Shown: positions 42,601 to 50,667 of the stretch, one piece after another
How positions within the stretch are numbered: the stretch's first letter is position 1
How the letters are laid out: each line of letters starts with the position of its first letter
Source: an uncultured Eubacteriales bacterium
GTDB lineage: Bacteria; Bacillota; Clostridia; Christensenellales; CAG-917
Length of the DNA stretch: 64,000 nucleotides
Direction: 5' to 3'
Assembly (NCBI GenBank): GCA_900549225.1
Contig: URNP01000002.1
Location: 1-64,000 of the forward strand
Notes under the pieces: model-generated
Database searches by the model: none
What the model was told of the DNA's origin: nothing
Seen by the model: only the letters and a program-made list of their open reading frames with translations
Made by a program: the position numbers and the translations under genes

Positions 42601-43277
42601 TTAAGGCGTACGGTGCGTTGACTGTTATTTCAGAACTCAAAAAGTCGATCAACAGACTCGGTGACGTAAACCCGCTCGCTCTTCAAACCCTCAAAGAAAC
42701 CGAAGAGAGATTGCAAGAGCAAACCACGTATCGCGACGATATTCAAAAAGCGTACGACGATATCGTCACAATTATCAACGAACTTACGGGCGAGATGCAA
42801 ACCAAATTCTCCGACGCGTTCGATCAAATAAGCGAAAACTTTAAGGACGTGTTCCAACAACTCTTCGGTGGCGGCAAGGGCGAACTTCGCCTCAATATGC
42901 AAGACACCGACGACGTTCTCGAAGCAGGTATCGACATCTATGCTCAACCTCCGGGAAAGAAACTGCAAAACATCAGCCTTTTGAGCGGCGGCGAGCAGGC
43001 ATTGACGGCAATCTCGATTTTGTTTGCAATCCTCAAACTCAAACCGATGCCGTTCTGCGTTCTCGACGAAATCGAAGCGGCACTCGACGATGCAAACGTC
43101 AACTTGTTTGCGGAATTCCTCAAAAAATTCAGCGACTATACGCAGTTTATCGTCATCACGCACAGAAAACCGACCATGCGCCACGCAGATACGATTTTCG
43201 GTGTCACGATGGAAGAGAAGGGCGTTACGAAGATAGTCTCAATCGAGTTTGAAGAGGCGGCGAAACACGCAAAATAA
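39687..43277 (+). CDS. smc: Chromosome segregation / condensin protein SMC
   Basis: A 1196-residue ATPase that compacts and segregates the chromosome with ScpA and ScpB. Walker A GPNGCGKS at 32-39; two long coiled coils (about 170-500 and 670-1030) around a hinge (about 515-660, with GYGRVTFRPL and GGEITGGSRR). The C-terminal head carries the ABC signature LLSGGEQALTAIS and Walker B MPFCVLDEIEAALDDANV. It starts with TTG (MLNFVKIEARGFKSFADK matches the family start); an AAGG/TAGG stretch 11-15 bases upstream is the only ribosome binding candidate. The 3' end (the last two sense codons plus the stop) forms one arm of a palindromic repeat. Confidence 0.97.
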   Translation: MLNFVKIEARGFKSFADKIEIPFQEGVTAIIGPNGCGKSNVADAIRWTLGEQSAKSLRGKNMQDVIFAGTEKRKSMSYCEVSLVFNNSDQHIFPTMPFEEVVITRKLDRSGLSEYYINHNRVRMRDIISLFHDTGIGKEGYSIIGQGRVAEIMSAKPGDRRQIFEEAAGISKFRAQRTEAERKLEKTAVNLETANQVIDEIQKQINPLKKQAETAEKYFALKDDLKKNEVNLYIYNYENNQSIKQKIYDRLAASEKELKLKEMQLNECIKKYDDCIRESAGIDRLYDQSNSELIALKVDAAKIEGAAGVLQEKINHIQSEIKRLNSELTSIDNQLTVSGQLIQKAEEKKETEFEIYLQTSREAEALQQKYALLSKSLAGAETDLEARNIDYVKAIEDLGALKSNLSGFIAEKGINDERAKTLLSLVNQQKARLDEELTNLAIYDGKVKSTKERMRALMSEYNEALSTKLENQEAIQSYAEDIVSLNSKLGLAQGNLNLLTSIKNEYSGYQEAVKRLMQDSKHDPVIGGKIWGVLAEVITVPSDFEAAIEYALGGAMQNVLVETERDASDLINYLKQKGYGRVTFRPLTSCRPRPLTGENRGVLTEPGCYGLASDLIKYDKKFDGFVQTLLGGTVVVNNIDNAIRIFKKYNQSIKIVTLDGEIFSRGGEITGGSRRSQTQGLLAQEKKIEQAQANLEKIKNNIALINNQRAEREQELKDLSDRIEQLNQEISELRIENGLNEDKSKQAYEVTQSLQAEISKNAEEYEIVKARIKELEEKMSSIDELEKVVAEKKEEYTSLLENSKSTSTEQKSERETMAEQVTEIRVKLAGHKSILDACDQDLFRFKREREALEDEKLDVIASLKLEQQNLDNISNAPEKTTFSKEDEARIAALEKQIADLNVRKRTISDEIVSLDQDKTRISEERMAVNEKKVRDENMLENVDIEMRTQQQHILEEYDLTYASAVEFKDPEFKAYGALTVISELKKSINRLGDVNPLALQTLKETEERLQEQTTYRDDIQKAYDDIVTIINELTGEMQTKFSDAFDQISENFKDVFQQLFGGGKGELRLNMQDTDDVLEAGIDIYAQPPGKKLQNISLLSGGEQALTAISILFAILKLKPMPFCVLDEIEAALDDANVNLFAEFLKKFSDYTQFIVITHRKPTMRHADTIFGVTMEEKGVTKIVSIEFEEAAKHAK

Positions 43278-43345
43278 TCGTCGCTAAGGCAACGGCAACA
43301 CGCAGGTGTGCGTATTGCCGAGAGCCTTGCTAGATTATTTTGCTA
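43269..43345. repeat. Palindromic repeat overlapping the smc stop codon (copy 1)
   Basis: The outer arms GCAAAATAATC (43269-43279, containing the smc stop) and GATTATTTTGC (43333-43343) are perfect. Inside are TAAGGC/GCCTTG and CGGCAACACGCA/TGTGCGTATTGCCG. Bases 43288-43345 recur at 43488-43545. Confidence 0.75.
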
Positions 43346-43767
43346 CTACCGCACAATCGTTCGCCTGCTATCAAATCAAGCACGGATAAGAACTCCTGCC
43401 ACAATTTTGCACGAACGCTTGTTTGGTTGATACGCCTACGGCGTTAGGTGGATTGTGCCTAATGCAAAACAGGAAATAATTAATATAGGCAACGGCGACA
43501 CGCTAGTATGCGTATTGTCGAGAGCCTTGCTAGATTATTTTGCTATCGCACAACTTGCTCAAATAGCGTTGCGGTGAAAGCAACAAATAAATATTGCTTG
43601 ACACCGCACTTGTTCTCGCAATCCTAACCGCGCAGAGAATTTGTGCTATCAGTTCGGACACGGATAAAACCTCACACCGCAGTTCCGCTATTTCGCTTGC
43701 TTGGTGTGTGCGCACTTTTGTGCGTGAGCTGATAACAACAAAATATAAATATCTATTAAGGTGAATT
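43346..43767. repeat. Nested palindromic repeats between smc and ftsY (copy 2 and fragments)
   Basis: 43488-43545 is a diverged copy of 43288-43345, exactly 200 bases downstream. The rest holds further inverted pairs: CGTTCG/CGAACG, TATCAA/TTGATA, AAATAGCG/CGCTATTT, GCGGTG/CACCGC. No gene is supported. The ftsY ribosome binding site AAGGTG lies at its end. Confidence 0.6.
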
Positions 43768-44661
43768 ATGGGATTTTTTCAAAAAATCGTACAAGGGATA
43801 AAGAAAACCAAAGACGCGTTTTCAAAGAAACTCTTTTTTGCATTCTCCGCAAGAGAACTTGACGACGAGTTTTACGAGAATCTCGAAGAAGCGCTCTTGA
43901 CGGCTGACGTCGGTATCACTGCGACAGAGAATCTAATCGAAGAACTCAAGGATGAGATTTTCAAGCGCAAAATCAAAAAGCCCGAAGACGCAAAGGGCGT
44001 GCTTGCCGAGCTTATGACGCAAGATATCGACTACGATATCCCTGAATACGAGTATCCTCTCGTTATTCTGCTTTCGGGCGTAAACGGCGTTGGCAAAACA
44101 ACTGCTATCGGGAAACTTGCTCATATGTTTAAAGAGCAAGGTCATTCCGTTGTCGTAGCCGCCGCAGATACGTTCAGAGCCGCCGCAAGCGAGCAACTCG
44201 AAGTATGGGGACAGCGTGCAGGGGTGAGAGTCATTCGTCACAACGAAGGCGCAGACCCTGCGGCAGTCGTATTTGACGCCATATCGTCCGCAAAAGCGAA
44301 AGGTAACGACGTGATTTTAGTGGATACCGCAGGCAGACTTCACAACAAAAAGAATCTTATGGCGGAACTTCAAAAGATTTGCCGAGTCGTTGAAAGAGAA
44401 TTGCCGAACGCAGACTTTAGAAAATTCCTCGTTCTCGACGCAACCACGGGGCAAAACGCCGTGTCGCAAGCCGAAATATTCAGCGAAGATATCGACACGG
44501 ACGGCATAATTCTCACCAAACTCGACGGAACGGCAAAGGGCGGAGTTGTGCTTGCAATCAGCGAGGAACTCGGACTTCCCGTCGTATACGTTGGTGTGGG
44601 TGAAAAAATCGACGATTTGATTCCGTTTGACGCAAAAGACTTCATTCAAGCGTTGCTGTAA
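43768..44661 (+). CDS. ftsY: SRP receptor FtsY
   Basis: A 297-residue SRP GTPase at the membrane that docks the Ffh-ribosome complex. The NG domain only; the long acidic A domain of E. coli FtsY is absent, as usual in Firmicutes, and a short basic N-terminus (FFQKIVQGIKKTKDAFSKK) takes its place. G1 GVNGVGKTT, AADTFRAAASEQL, G3 DTAGRLHNKKNLM, DATTGQNA, and G4 TKLDGTAKGG. AAGGTG precedes the ATG. It is separated from smc by repeats and ends at a terminator overlapping the ylxM promoter. Confidence 0.97.
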   Translation: MGFFQKIVQGIKKTKDAFSKKLFFAFSARELDDEFYENLEEALLTADVGITATENLIEELKDEIFKRKIKKPEDAKGVLAELMTQDIDYDIPEYEYPLVILLSGVNGVGKTTAIGKLAHMFKEQGHSVVVAAADTFRAAASEQLEVWGQRAGVRVIRHNEGADPAAVVFDAISSAKAKGNDVILVDTAGRLHNKKNLMAELQKICRVVERELPNADFRKFLVLDATTGQNAVSQAEIFSEDIDTDGIILTKLDGTAKGGVVLAISEELGLPVVYVGVGEKIDDLIPFDAKDFIQALL

Positions 44662-44790
44662 TCGAGAATGAATATGTTCCGTGATTGACCTAATCTCGTT
44701 TGAATAAAACCGAATACGGTCGATTTTCGAAAAAAGATATTATGTTTTGAATCATTATTGATATAGTTTTGTTATAACCTAAATAAATTT

Positions 44791-44824
44791 AAGGTGTCTT
44801 GCAAAAATGCTTGACACCTTTTTT
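44791..44824 (+). terminator. Terminator of ftsY
   Basis: Stem AAGGTGTC / GACACCTT with an inner GC/GC pair, then a T run. The 3' arm contains the -35 of the next promoter. Confidence 0.82.
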
Positions 44825-44839
44825 ATTTGGGAGTATCAT
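44811..44839 (+). promoter_or_regulatory. Sigma-A promoter of ylxM-ffh, overlapping the ftsY terminator
   Basis: TTGACA, 17 bp, TATCAT. The -35 is formed by the terminator's 3' arm. Confidence 0.65.
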
Positions 44840-44870
44840 AGTGTCAAGTTGAAATGCTTGATAGGGTGAT

Positions 44871-45185
44871 ATGGATAGATTTGAAATTTCCACGCTCAGA
44901 AGTTATTACGGCGCGCTTCTGACTCAAAGACAAAACGATATGCTCGTTATGCATTATGACGAGGATTTGTCTTTCGGGGAGATTGCAAATATCGTCGGCA
45001 TTTCACGCCAAGCCGTTCTTGACGGCATAAACAAGGGTGAGAAACACCTTTGCGAGTATGAAGAAAGACTTCGTCTTGTCGAGAAAGACAGAAAAATTCA
45101 CGCCGTCATCGACAAACTCGATACGATCGAGAACGATACGGTGAAACGTTGCGCCGAACAACTGAGGCAGTTATTGGAGGAATAA
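44871..45185 (+). CDS. ylxM: YlxM, SRP-associated helix-turn-helix protein
   Basis: A 104-residue UPF0122 protein with a sigma region 4-like helix-turn-helix: LLTQRQNDMLVMHYDEDLSF then GEIANIVGISRQAVLDGINKGEKHL. In streptococci YlxM binds SRP RNA and Ffh. It is directly followed by ffh with the stop adjoining the next start (45185/45186), the classic ylxM-ffh operon. AGGGTG precedes the ATG. Confidence 0.95.
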   Translation: MDRFEISTLRSYYGALLTQRQNDMLVMHYDEDLSFGEIANIVGISRQAVLDGINKGEKHLCEYEERLRLVEKDRKIHAVIDKLDTIENDTVKRCAEQLRQLLEE

Positions 45186-46517
45186 ATGGCACTTTTTGAA
45201 AGTTTATCCGACAGAATGAACCATATATTCTCAAAACTCCGCAACAAAGGCAAGTTGACGGAACTTGAGATTAAGCAGGCTATGCGCGAAATCCGCGTGG
45301 CTTTGCTCGAAGCGGACGTAAACTACAACGTCGTGAAAGATTTCACGGCAAAGGTGAGCGAAAAGGCACTCGGAGAGGATATTCTCAAATCTCTTACTCC
45401 TGCGCAACAAATCGTAAAAATCGTCAACGAGGAATTGTGCGCTTTGATGGGCAGCACTCATCAGAAACTTGCCGTCAGCGACAAACAACCCACGATTTAT
45501 ATGATGTGCGGTTTGCAAGGCGCGGGCAAAACCACCATGTGCGGCAAACTTGCAACCTATCTCAAAAAGCAAAACAAAAAAGTGCTTTTGGTTGCAGGGG
45601 ATATTTATAGACCTGCCGCAATTCAACAACTTCACGTCGTTGCGAAGAAAGCGAACACAGAGTGTTTCGATATGGGACAGATCGATCCCGTAAAGATCGC
45701 AAAAGCGGGCGTTGAATATGCACTCAAAAACGGCTACGATACGATGATCATCGATACGGCAGGTCGTTTGCATATCGACGAGGCGTTGATGCAGGAACTC
45801 GTCAACGTCAAAAACGCCGTCAAGCCCACCGAGATTTTGCTCGTCGTGGACAGCATGACGGGTCAGGACGCCGTTACGGTTGCAGACACTTTCAACAAAA
45901 AACTCGATATCACCGGCGTTATTATGACGAAACTCGACGGAGATACGAGGGGCGGTGCGGCTCTGTCAATAAAGGCAGTGACGGGCAAGCCGATCAAGTT
46001 TAACGGTACGGGCGAAAAGATGGAAGATCTCGAACCTTTCCATCCCGAACGCATGGCGTCGAGAATCCTCGGCATGGGCGACGTACTAACCCTCATCGAA
46101 AAAGCGGAAGCCGCAATATCGCAAGAGGAAGCGGTCAAACTCCAAAAGAAACTCAAAGAGAATTCTTTTGACCTCGAGGATTATCTCAGCCAACTCGACA
46201 GCATGAAGAAGATGGGCAATCTTCAAGATATGATGTCGATGATCCCGGGCTTTTCGGGCAAACTCAAACAGGGCGCGCAAATCGACGAAAAGCAAATCGC
46301 ACGAACCAAAGCCATCATTCAATCGATGACGCCAAAGGAAAGACGAAATCCCGACATCATCAAAGCGTCGCAAAAGAAGCGCATATCGAAGGGTAGCGGA
46401 ACTTCCATTCAGGAAGTCAATCAACTGCTCAAACAGTTTGAAATGACCAAAGATATGATGGCAAGAATGCAAAAGGGCGGACTTAAAGGTTTGAGAGGTT
46501 TGAAAGGACTTTTCTGA
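45186..46517 (+). CDS. ffh: Signal recognition particle GTPase Ffh (SRP54)
   Basis: A 443-residue SRP protein. N domain residues 1-90; G domain with G1 GLQGAGKTT near residue 108, GDIYRPAAIQQL, DTAGRLHIDEALM, DSMTGQDA and TKLDGDTRGG. The Met-rich M domain (from about 300) binds signal peptides and SRP RNA, with GFSGKLKQ and the RNA-binding RRNPDIIKASQKKRISKGSG. It works with the RNA at 23959 and FtsY at 43768. It uses AGGAG within the ylxM end as ribosome binding site. Confidence 0.98.
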   Translation: MALFESLSDRMNHIFSKLRNKGKLTELEIKQAMREIRVALLEADVNYNVVKDFTAKVSEKALGEDILKSLTPAQQIVKIVNEELCALMGSTHQKLAVSDKQPTIYMMCGLQGAGKTTMCGKLATYLKKQNKKVLLVAGDIYRPAAIQQLHVVAKKANTECFDMGQIDPVKIAKAGVEYALKNGYDTMIIDTAGRLHIDEALMQELVNVKNAVKPTEILLVVDSMTGQDAVTVADTFNKKLDITGVIMTKLDGDTRGGAALSIKAVTGKPIKFNGTGEKMEDLEPFHPERMASRILGMGDVLTLIEKAEAAISQEEAVKLQKKLKENSFDLEDYLSQLDSMKKMGNLQDMMSMIPGFSGKLKQGAQIDEKQIARTKAIIQSMTPKERRNPDIIKASQKKRISKGSGTSIQEVNQLLKQFEMTKDMMARMQKGGLKGLRGLKGLF

Positions 46518-46603
46518 TAGAAAACCCCAAAAGTATTCTCAAAAACACGAAAATATAGAAATATATCAATAAAAATCTTATCACAAATGGAGGATTAACT
46601 ATT

Positions 46604-46852
46604 ATGGTTAAACTTAGACTCACCAGAATGGGCGCAACAAAAGCACCTTTCTATCGTATCGTTGCAATGGATTCTCGCAAGGCAAGAGACGGCAAATATA
46701 TTGACCAAATCGGTTTCTACAATCCCGTTTCCGAACCCAAGCAAATCGTTATTGACGCCGACAAAGCAAAAGAATGGCTCGCAAAAGGCGCTCAACCCAC
46801 CGATACGGTTATGGGCTTGCTCGTTTCTCAAGGCATCGTCGAGAAAAAGTAA
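46604..46852 (+). CDS. rpsP: 30S ribosomal protein S16
   Basis: An 82-residue S16 protein: MVKLRLTRMGATKAPFYRIVAMDSRKARDGK style start, then YIDQIGFYNPVSEPKQIV and AKEWLAKGAQPTDTV. It stabilises 16S rRNA in the 30S body. GGAGG precedes the ATG by 10 bases. It heads the rpsP-khpA-rimM-trmD block typical of Firmicutes. Confidence 0.98.
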   Translation: MVKLRLTRMGATKAPFYRIVAMDSRKARDGKYIDQIGFYNPVSEPKQIVIDADKAKEWLAKGAQPTDTVMGLLVSQGIVEKK

Positions 46853-46864
46853 TTGGTGACGACA

Positions 46865-47104
46865 ATGATTGAACTGGTCGAATATCTTGTTTCATCTCTC
46901 GTCCCCGACGGAGATTACACCGTCGAGCAAAGAGATGCAAACAATGCAAACGACATCGTTATCACGATTGCGAAAAAAGACATCGGAAAGATTATCGGCA
47001 AGCAGGGCAGAATCGCAAAAGCAATCCGCACTCTCGTCAAATCCGCAAGTGCCAAGAGCAACGTGAGATACAACGTTGTCATCGAAGAGAAAGATGAAAT
47101 CTGA
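46865..47104 (+). CDS. khpA: KH-domain RNA-binding protein KhpA
   Basis: A 79-residue single type II KH domain. It starts MIELVEYLVSSLV, and the GxxG loop is in IGKIIGKQGRIAKAIRTLVK. KhpA binds RNA with KhpB (EloR) and affects cell elongation and division in streptococci. ATG 46865 follows GGTGA; the TTG at 46853 would place the start before that site. It overlaps rimM by 11 bases. Confidence 0.95.
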   Translation: MIELVEYLVSSLVPDGDYTVEQRDANNANDIVITIAKKDIGKIIGKQGRIAKAIRTLVKSASAKSNVRYNVVIEEKDEI

Positions 47105-47597
47105 ATTGACGATCGGCAAGGTGCTTAAACCGCGCGGACTGAAAGGCGAACTCAAAATCGAGTTGTACGCCTCGGATTCCGCACGGTTTTCTCACTTGAA
47201 AAGGCTCAAAATCGACGGAATCGAATACGGCATCGATCGCATTTCGCCCGAAGGAGCAATCGGTTACGTAAGTCTCGAAGGCATCGATACCGTCGAAAAA
47301 GCCGAAGCGTTGAGAGGAAAACTTATCACCGCAAACAGAAACGACCTTCCCAAACTTCCCGACGGAAAGTATTATATCGTCGATATGATAGGTCTTGACG
47401 TCGTCGTGTCGGGTGAAGTGGTCGGCGAAGTTTGCGACGTTTTGCAATACGGTTCTGCCGATGTTTACGTTGTCAAAAACGGCGCAAATTCGTTTAGTTT
47501 TCCGGCAATTTCCGGTCTTGTCAAACAGGTTGATCTCGATCTCGGCAAAATCGTGCTCGACGATATGATATTCCCGCGCGTAGTGGTCTACAATTGA
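47094..47597 (+). CDS. rimM: Ribosome maturation factor RimM
   Basis: A 167-residue 16S processing factor binding S19 in the 30S head. The N-terminal RimM beta-barrel is marked by LTIGKVLKPRGLKGELKIEL. The C-terminal PRC-barrel contains YYIVDMIGLDVVV and the final VDLDLGKIVLDDM. ATG 47094 lies inside khpA with GAAGAG upstream; the further in-frame start at 47076 adds six residues without a ribosome binding site. Confidence 0.95.
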   Translation: MKSELTIGKVLKPRGLKGELKIELYASDSARFSHLKRLKIDGIEYGIDRISPEGAIGYVSLEGIDTVEKAEALRGKLITANRNDLPKLPDGKYYIVDMIGLDVVVSGEVVGEVCDVLQYGSADVYVVKNGANSFSFPAISGLVKQVDLDLGKIVLDDMIFPRVVVYN

Positions 47598-47606
47598 TTT
47601 ATTGAT

Positions 47607-48326
47607 ATGAAATTTGACGTATTGACGATATTTCCCGAATATTTCGACGTCCTGAATCAAAGTCTTCTCGGCAAGGCAATCGATTCGGGCAAGTTCGGCG
47701 TGGAAATAACCAATATACGCGATTTTTCAACCGATAAGCATCTTAAAACCGACGATACGCCGTACGGTGGCGGTGCGGGGATGGTTATGACCCCCGATCC
47801 GATCGTTAGCGCCATCGAAGCGGTTGACCCTCGTCATGAAGCGTGGAGAGTTTATATGTCGCCTCGAGGCACGAAACTTTGTCAAAAGAAAGTCGAAGGT
47901 CTTGCAAAAGAGGGTAGAATCCTCATTTTGTGCGGCGATTACGAAGGCGTCGATCAACGCGCGCTCGATATCTGTATAGACGAGGAATTGTCAATCGGAG
48001 ATTACGTCCTTACGGGCGGTGAATTGCCTGCGCTCGTCGTCATAAACACCGTTGCAAGATATATCGACGGTGTGCTCGGTTCAAACGAATCGACTGAGGA
48101 AGAGAGTTTTTCAAACGGTCTTTTGGAATATCCGCAGTATACGCGCCCCGAAACCTACAGAGGTCGCACAGTTCCGCAAGTTTTGCTTGGTGGAAATCAC
48201 AAAGATATTGCAAAATGGAGAGAAGAAAAATCTCTTGAAATTACGATGAAGAATCGTCCCGACTTGCTTTTGGACGCGGACTTGAAATCGTATCTTCCTC
48301 AAAAGAAGAAAAAACGCCGTCGCTGA
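47607..48326 (+). CDS. trmD: tRNA (guanine37-N1)-methyltransferase
   Basis: A 239-residue SPOUT methyltransferase forming m1G37 to prevent frameshifting. It begins MKFDVLTIFPEYF and carries DDTPYGGGAGMVM, the SAM-binding knot with LILCGDYEGVDQR and SIGDYVLTGGELPALV, and the C-terminal tRNA-binding segment. It starts 9 bases after rimM with a weak ribosome binding site. Its stop codon lies in the loop of an intrinsic terminator. Confidence 0.97.
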   Translation: MKFDVLTIFPEYFDVLNQSLLGKAIDSGKFGVEITNIRDFSTDKHLKTDDTPYGGGAGMVMTPDPIVSAIEAVDPRHEAWRVYMSPRGTKLCQKKVEGLAKEGRILILCGDYEGVDQRALDICIDEELSIGDYVLTGGELPALVVINTVARYIDGVLGSNESTEEESFSNGLLEYPQYTRPETYRGRTVPQVLLGGNHKDIAKWREEKSLEITMKNRPDLLLDADLKSYLPQKKKKRRR

Positions 48327-48339
48327 TCGACGGTTTTTT
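48317..48339 (+). terminator. Terminator overlapping the trmD stop codon
   Basis: Stem CCGTCG / CGACGG with loop CTGAT containing the trmD TGA, then six T residues. Confidence 0.8.
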
Positions 48340-48528
48340 GTAAAAGGGAGTTTTTGCGGATTGTGTGTCCGCAATTATTCCGTAACAAAATCAAACAAAA
48401 ACGCATTTATGGCGCAAAGTGTCATATAAGCGTTTTCTCAAAAACTTTCTGCTTTTTGGATAAATTAGTTGTCAAAATACCGCATTAGATTGTCGAAAAA
48501 CGTTAAGTTTTTGAATCATGGAGCAACG

Positions 48529-49371
48529 ATGAACATTCAATGGTTTCCCGGTCATATGACGAAAGCGATAAGAATGATGGAGGACAATCTCCGTCTTGTC
48601 GACGCGCTCATTTACGTCATCGACGCAAGAGCGGTGTACTCTTGCGACAATCCGCTTTTCAACAAACTCTTGCAGGGCAAAAGAGTTCTTTACGTTTTCA
48701 ACAAATGCGATTTGGTTGAAAAGAACGATCTCGATTTGTGGTGCAAAGAATTTGAAAGACAAGGAAAACCTTACGTCAAGGCTATCGGCACGTCGGGAGA
48801 TTGCTCTCAAATCGTTGCCGGTTTGAAAAAAGTCGTTGCAGACAAAATCGAAAAATACGCTCAAAAAGGCGCAAATATATCCGTCAGAGCAATGGTCGTC
48901 GGCGTTCCCAACAGTGGAAAATCCACGATCATCAACTCTATGGTCAAAAAGGCGAAGGCGGTGACGGGCGACAGACCCGGCGTGACGCGCGGCAAACAAT
49001 GGCTTTCCATCGACAACGTGGACTTTTTGGATACGCCCGGTACGCTATGGGGAAAGTTTGAAGATCAGAAAGTTGCGCATCATCTTGCGTACATCGGCTC
49101 TATAAGGGAAGATATCCTCGACGTAAGCGAGTTGTGTTTCGACTTTATCGGCGAGATGAAAACTCTATATCCCGACGCCTTGAAAACTCGCTATAACCTT
49201 GAGGAATTGAGTGACGAAACCATTGAGATTTTCGAGAATATCGCAATTGCAAGAGGTTTTAAACTCAAAGGCAATCAACCCGATTACGAACGCACGGCAA
49301 AGATGATTATCGACGAGTTCCGCAAAGGAAAACTCGGCAAAATTATGCTCGAAAAGCCGATAAAACGCTGA
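48529..49371 (+). CDS. rbgA: Ribosome biogenesis GTPase RbgA (YlqF)
   Basis: A 280-residue circularly permuted GTPase needed for late 50S assembly. It begins MNIQWFPGHMTKAIRMM; G4 NKCDLVE precedes G1 GVPNSGKST and G3 DTPGTLWGK, the permuted order. The C-terminal ANTAR-like helical domain ends FRKGKLGKIMLE. ATG 48529 follows GGAG; the 20-residue upstream extension is not family-like. rplS, usually between trmD and rbgA, is displaced downstream to 50740. Confidence 0.96.
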   Translation: MNIQWFPGHMTKAIRMMEDNLRLVDALIYVIDARAVYSCDNPLFNKLLQGKRVLYVFNKCDLVEKNDLDLWCKEFERQGKPYVKAIGTSGDCSQIVAGLKKVVADKIEKYAQKGANISVRAMVVGVPNSGKSTIINSMVKKAKAVTGDRPGVTRGKQWLSIDNVDFLDTPGTLWGKFEDQKVAHHLAYIGSIREDILDVSELCFDFIGEMKTLYPDALKTRYNLEELSDETIEIFENIAIARGFKLKGNQPDYERTAKMIIDEFRKGKLGKIMLEKPIKR

Positions 49372-49460
49372 TTGAATTATAACCGCGCAATCGAGCGATT
49401 AAAATTACCGTGCGCGAGGCAAAATCACTCTCGCAGTGCGAGAATATAGGTGCATCTTTG

Positions 49461-50090
49461 ATGCAACGTAAATTTACGCTTATGATAAAACCCGAAGAAC
49501 TGATGACGTATGAAAATCAACTCCGCGAAAAAGGTTATCGTTATATTTGCGGTGTGGACGAAGTGGGAAGAGGGCCTCTTGCAGGTCCTGTCACTTGCAG
49601 TGCCGTGATTATGGATCTTGATGATCTTATCGTTGGAGTCAACGACAGCAAAAAGGTGAGCAAAGGCAAACGTGAAAAACTTTTCGACGTGATTTTGTCC
49701 AAAGCGATTGCCGTTTCTACCGTTTCGTATCCGCCCGAAAAAATCGACGAGATGAATATCCTTAATGCAACCAAGGCGTGTATGGCGGACGCGATCACTT
49801 CGCTTGATGTAAAGCCCGATATCGTCATCGTTGATGCGCTTCAACTCGATATTCCTTACAAAACTTTCGGAATCATTCACGGCGATGCACTTTCGTATTC
49901 GATTGCTTCCGCATCGATCGTCGCAAAGGTGACGAGGGACAGATACATGGAAGAGATGGCAAAAATCTATCCGCAGTACGATTTCGAGCATAATATGGGA
50001 TACGGCACGGCAAAGCATATTGCCGCACTCAAAGAGTTCGGACCGACCGAAATTCATCGCAGGTCGTTTATAGGAAACTTTGTGAAATGA
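49461..50090 (+). CDS. rnhB: Ribonuclease HII
   Basis: About 209 residues. It cleaves RNA in RNA-DNA hybrids and single ribonucleotides. Catalytic Asp-Glu pair in YICGVDEVGRGPLAGPVTC, NDSKKVSKGKRE, the third acidic residue in PDIVIVDALQ, and SIVAKVTRDRYM; it ends FGPTEIHRRSF. Start uncertain: ATG 49461 has AGGTG 8 bases upstream, while ATG 49482 and 49503 are alternatives (49503 best matches typical family starts). Its stop overlaps yraN as ATGA. Confidence 0.93.
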   Translation: MQRKFTLMIKPEELMTYENQLREKGYRYICGVDEVGRGPLAGPVTCSAVIMDLDDLIVGVNDSKKVSKGKREKLFDVILSKAIAVSTVSYPPEKIDEMNILNATKACMADAITSLDVKPDIVIVDALQLDIPYKTFGIIHGDALSYSIASASIVAKVTRDRYMEEMAKIYPQYDFEHNMGYGTAKHIAALKEFGPTEIHRRSFIGNFVK

Positions 50091-50554
50091 ACACGATATT
50101 TGCAGGGGATATAGGCGAGAAAATCGCTGTCGATTGCCTTGAGAAAGAAGGCTACGAAATCCTTGAGAGAAACACCAAATACTGTGACTGCGAAGTTGAC
50201 GTGATTTGTCGTTGTTATACCGACGAAAACGGCAATCTAATCAGGCAAAAAGCAGAAAATCACTTTGTGAAATTCGTGCATAAACTGCTCAAAATTCAGC
50301 CGCTTAAAAATGGCGAAACGACTATCGTTTTCGTTGAAGTTAAGACGAGATACGGAGATGAGTTCGGAGCGCCCGAAGAAGCGGTTACGCCCTACAAAGT
50401 CGGAAGATACGTAACGGCTGCAAAATCCTATCTGTATCAACACAAACTCAGCGGCGTAAACGTCAGATTCGATATCGTCGCAATAGACGAGGACGGCATA
50501 CGCCATATCGAAAACGCCTTTTACGCAGACGAGGCAAAGTATCCTCGAAAATAG
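50087..50554 (+). CDS. yraN: YraN/UPF0102 family nuclease-like protein
   Basis: A 155-residue protein of the YraN family with a PD-(D/E)XK nuclease-like core: GEKIAVDCLEKEGYEILERN, then CEVDVICR, IVFVEVKTRYGDEFG and VRFDIVAID. Compared with typical members of about 120 residues it has an extra stretch at roughly 45-76 (ENGNLIRQKAENHFVKF and following) between the Asp and ExK parts of the active site. It overlaps rnhB by 4 bases. The function is unknown; the rnhB neighbourhood is typical. Confidence 0.93.
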   Translation: MNTIFAGDIGEKIAVDCLEKEGYEILERNTKYCDCEVDVICRCYTDENGNLIRQKAENHFVKFVHKLLKIQPLKNGETTIVFVEVKTRYGDEFGAPEEAVTPYKVGRYVTAAKSYLYQHKLSGVNVRFDIVAIDEDGIRHIENAFYADEAKYPRK

Positions 50555-50635
50555 AGCGCAAACCGCAAATCGTAAGCGAAAACTCGGCGAAAAGCAAAAA
50601 ATTTGATTAAATGTAGGATTTTATTGTATTTTTGC

Positions 50636-50664
50636 TTGTTTAATATATTTATTTATGCTAATAT
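50636..50664 (+). promoter_or_regulatory. Sigma-A promoter of rplS
   Basis: TTGTTT, 17 bp, TAATAT with an extended -10 TG. Confidence 0.55.
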
Positions 50665-50667
50665 AAC

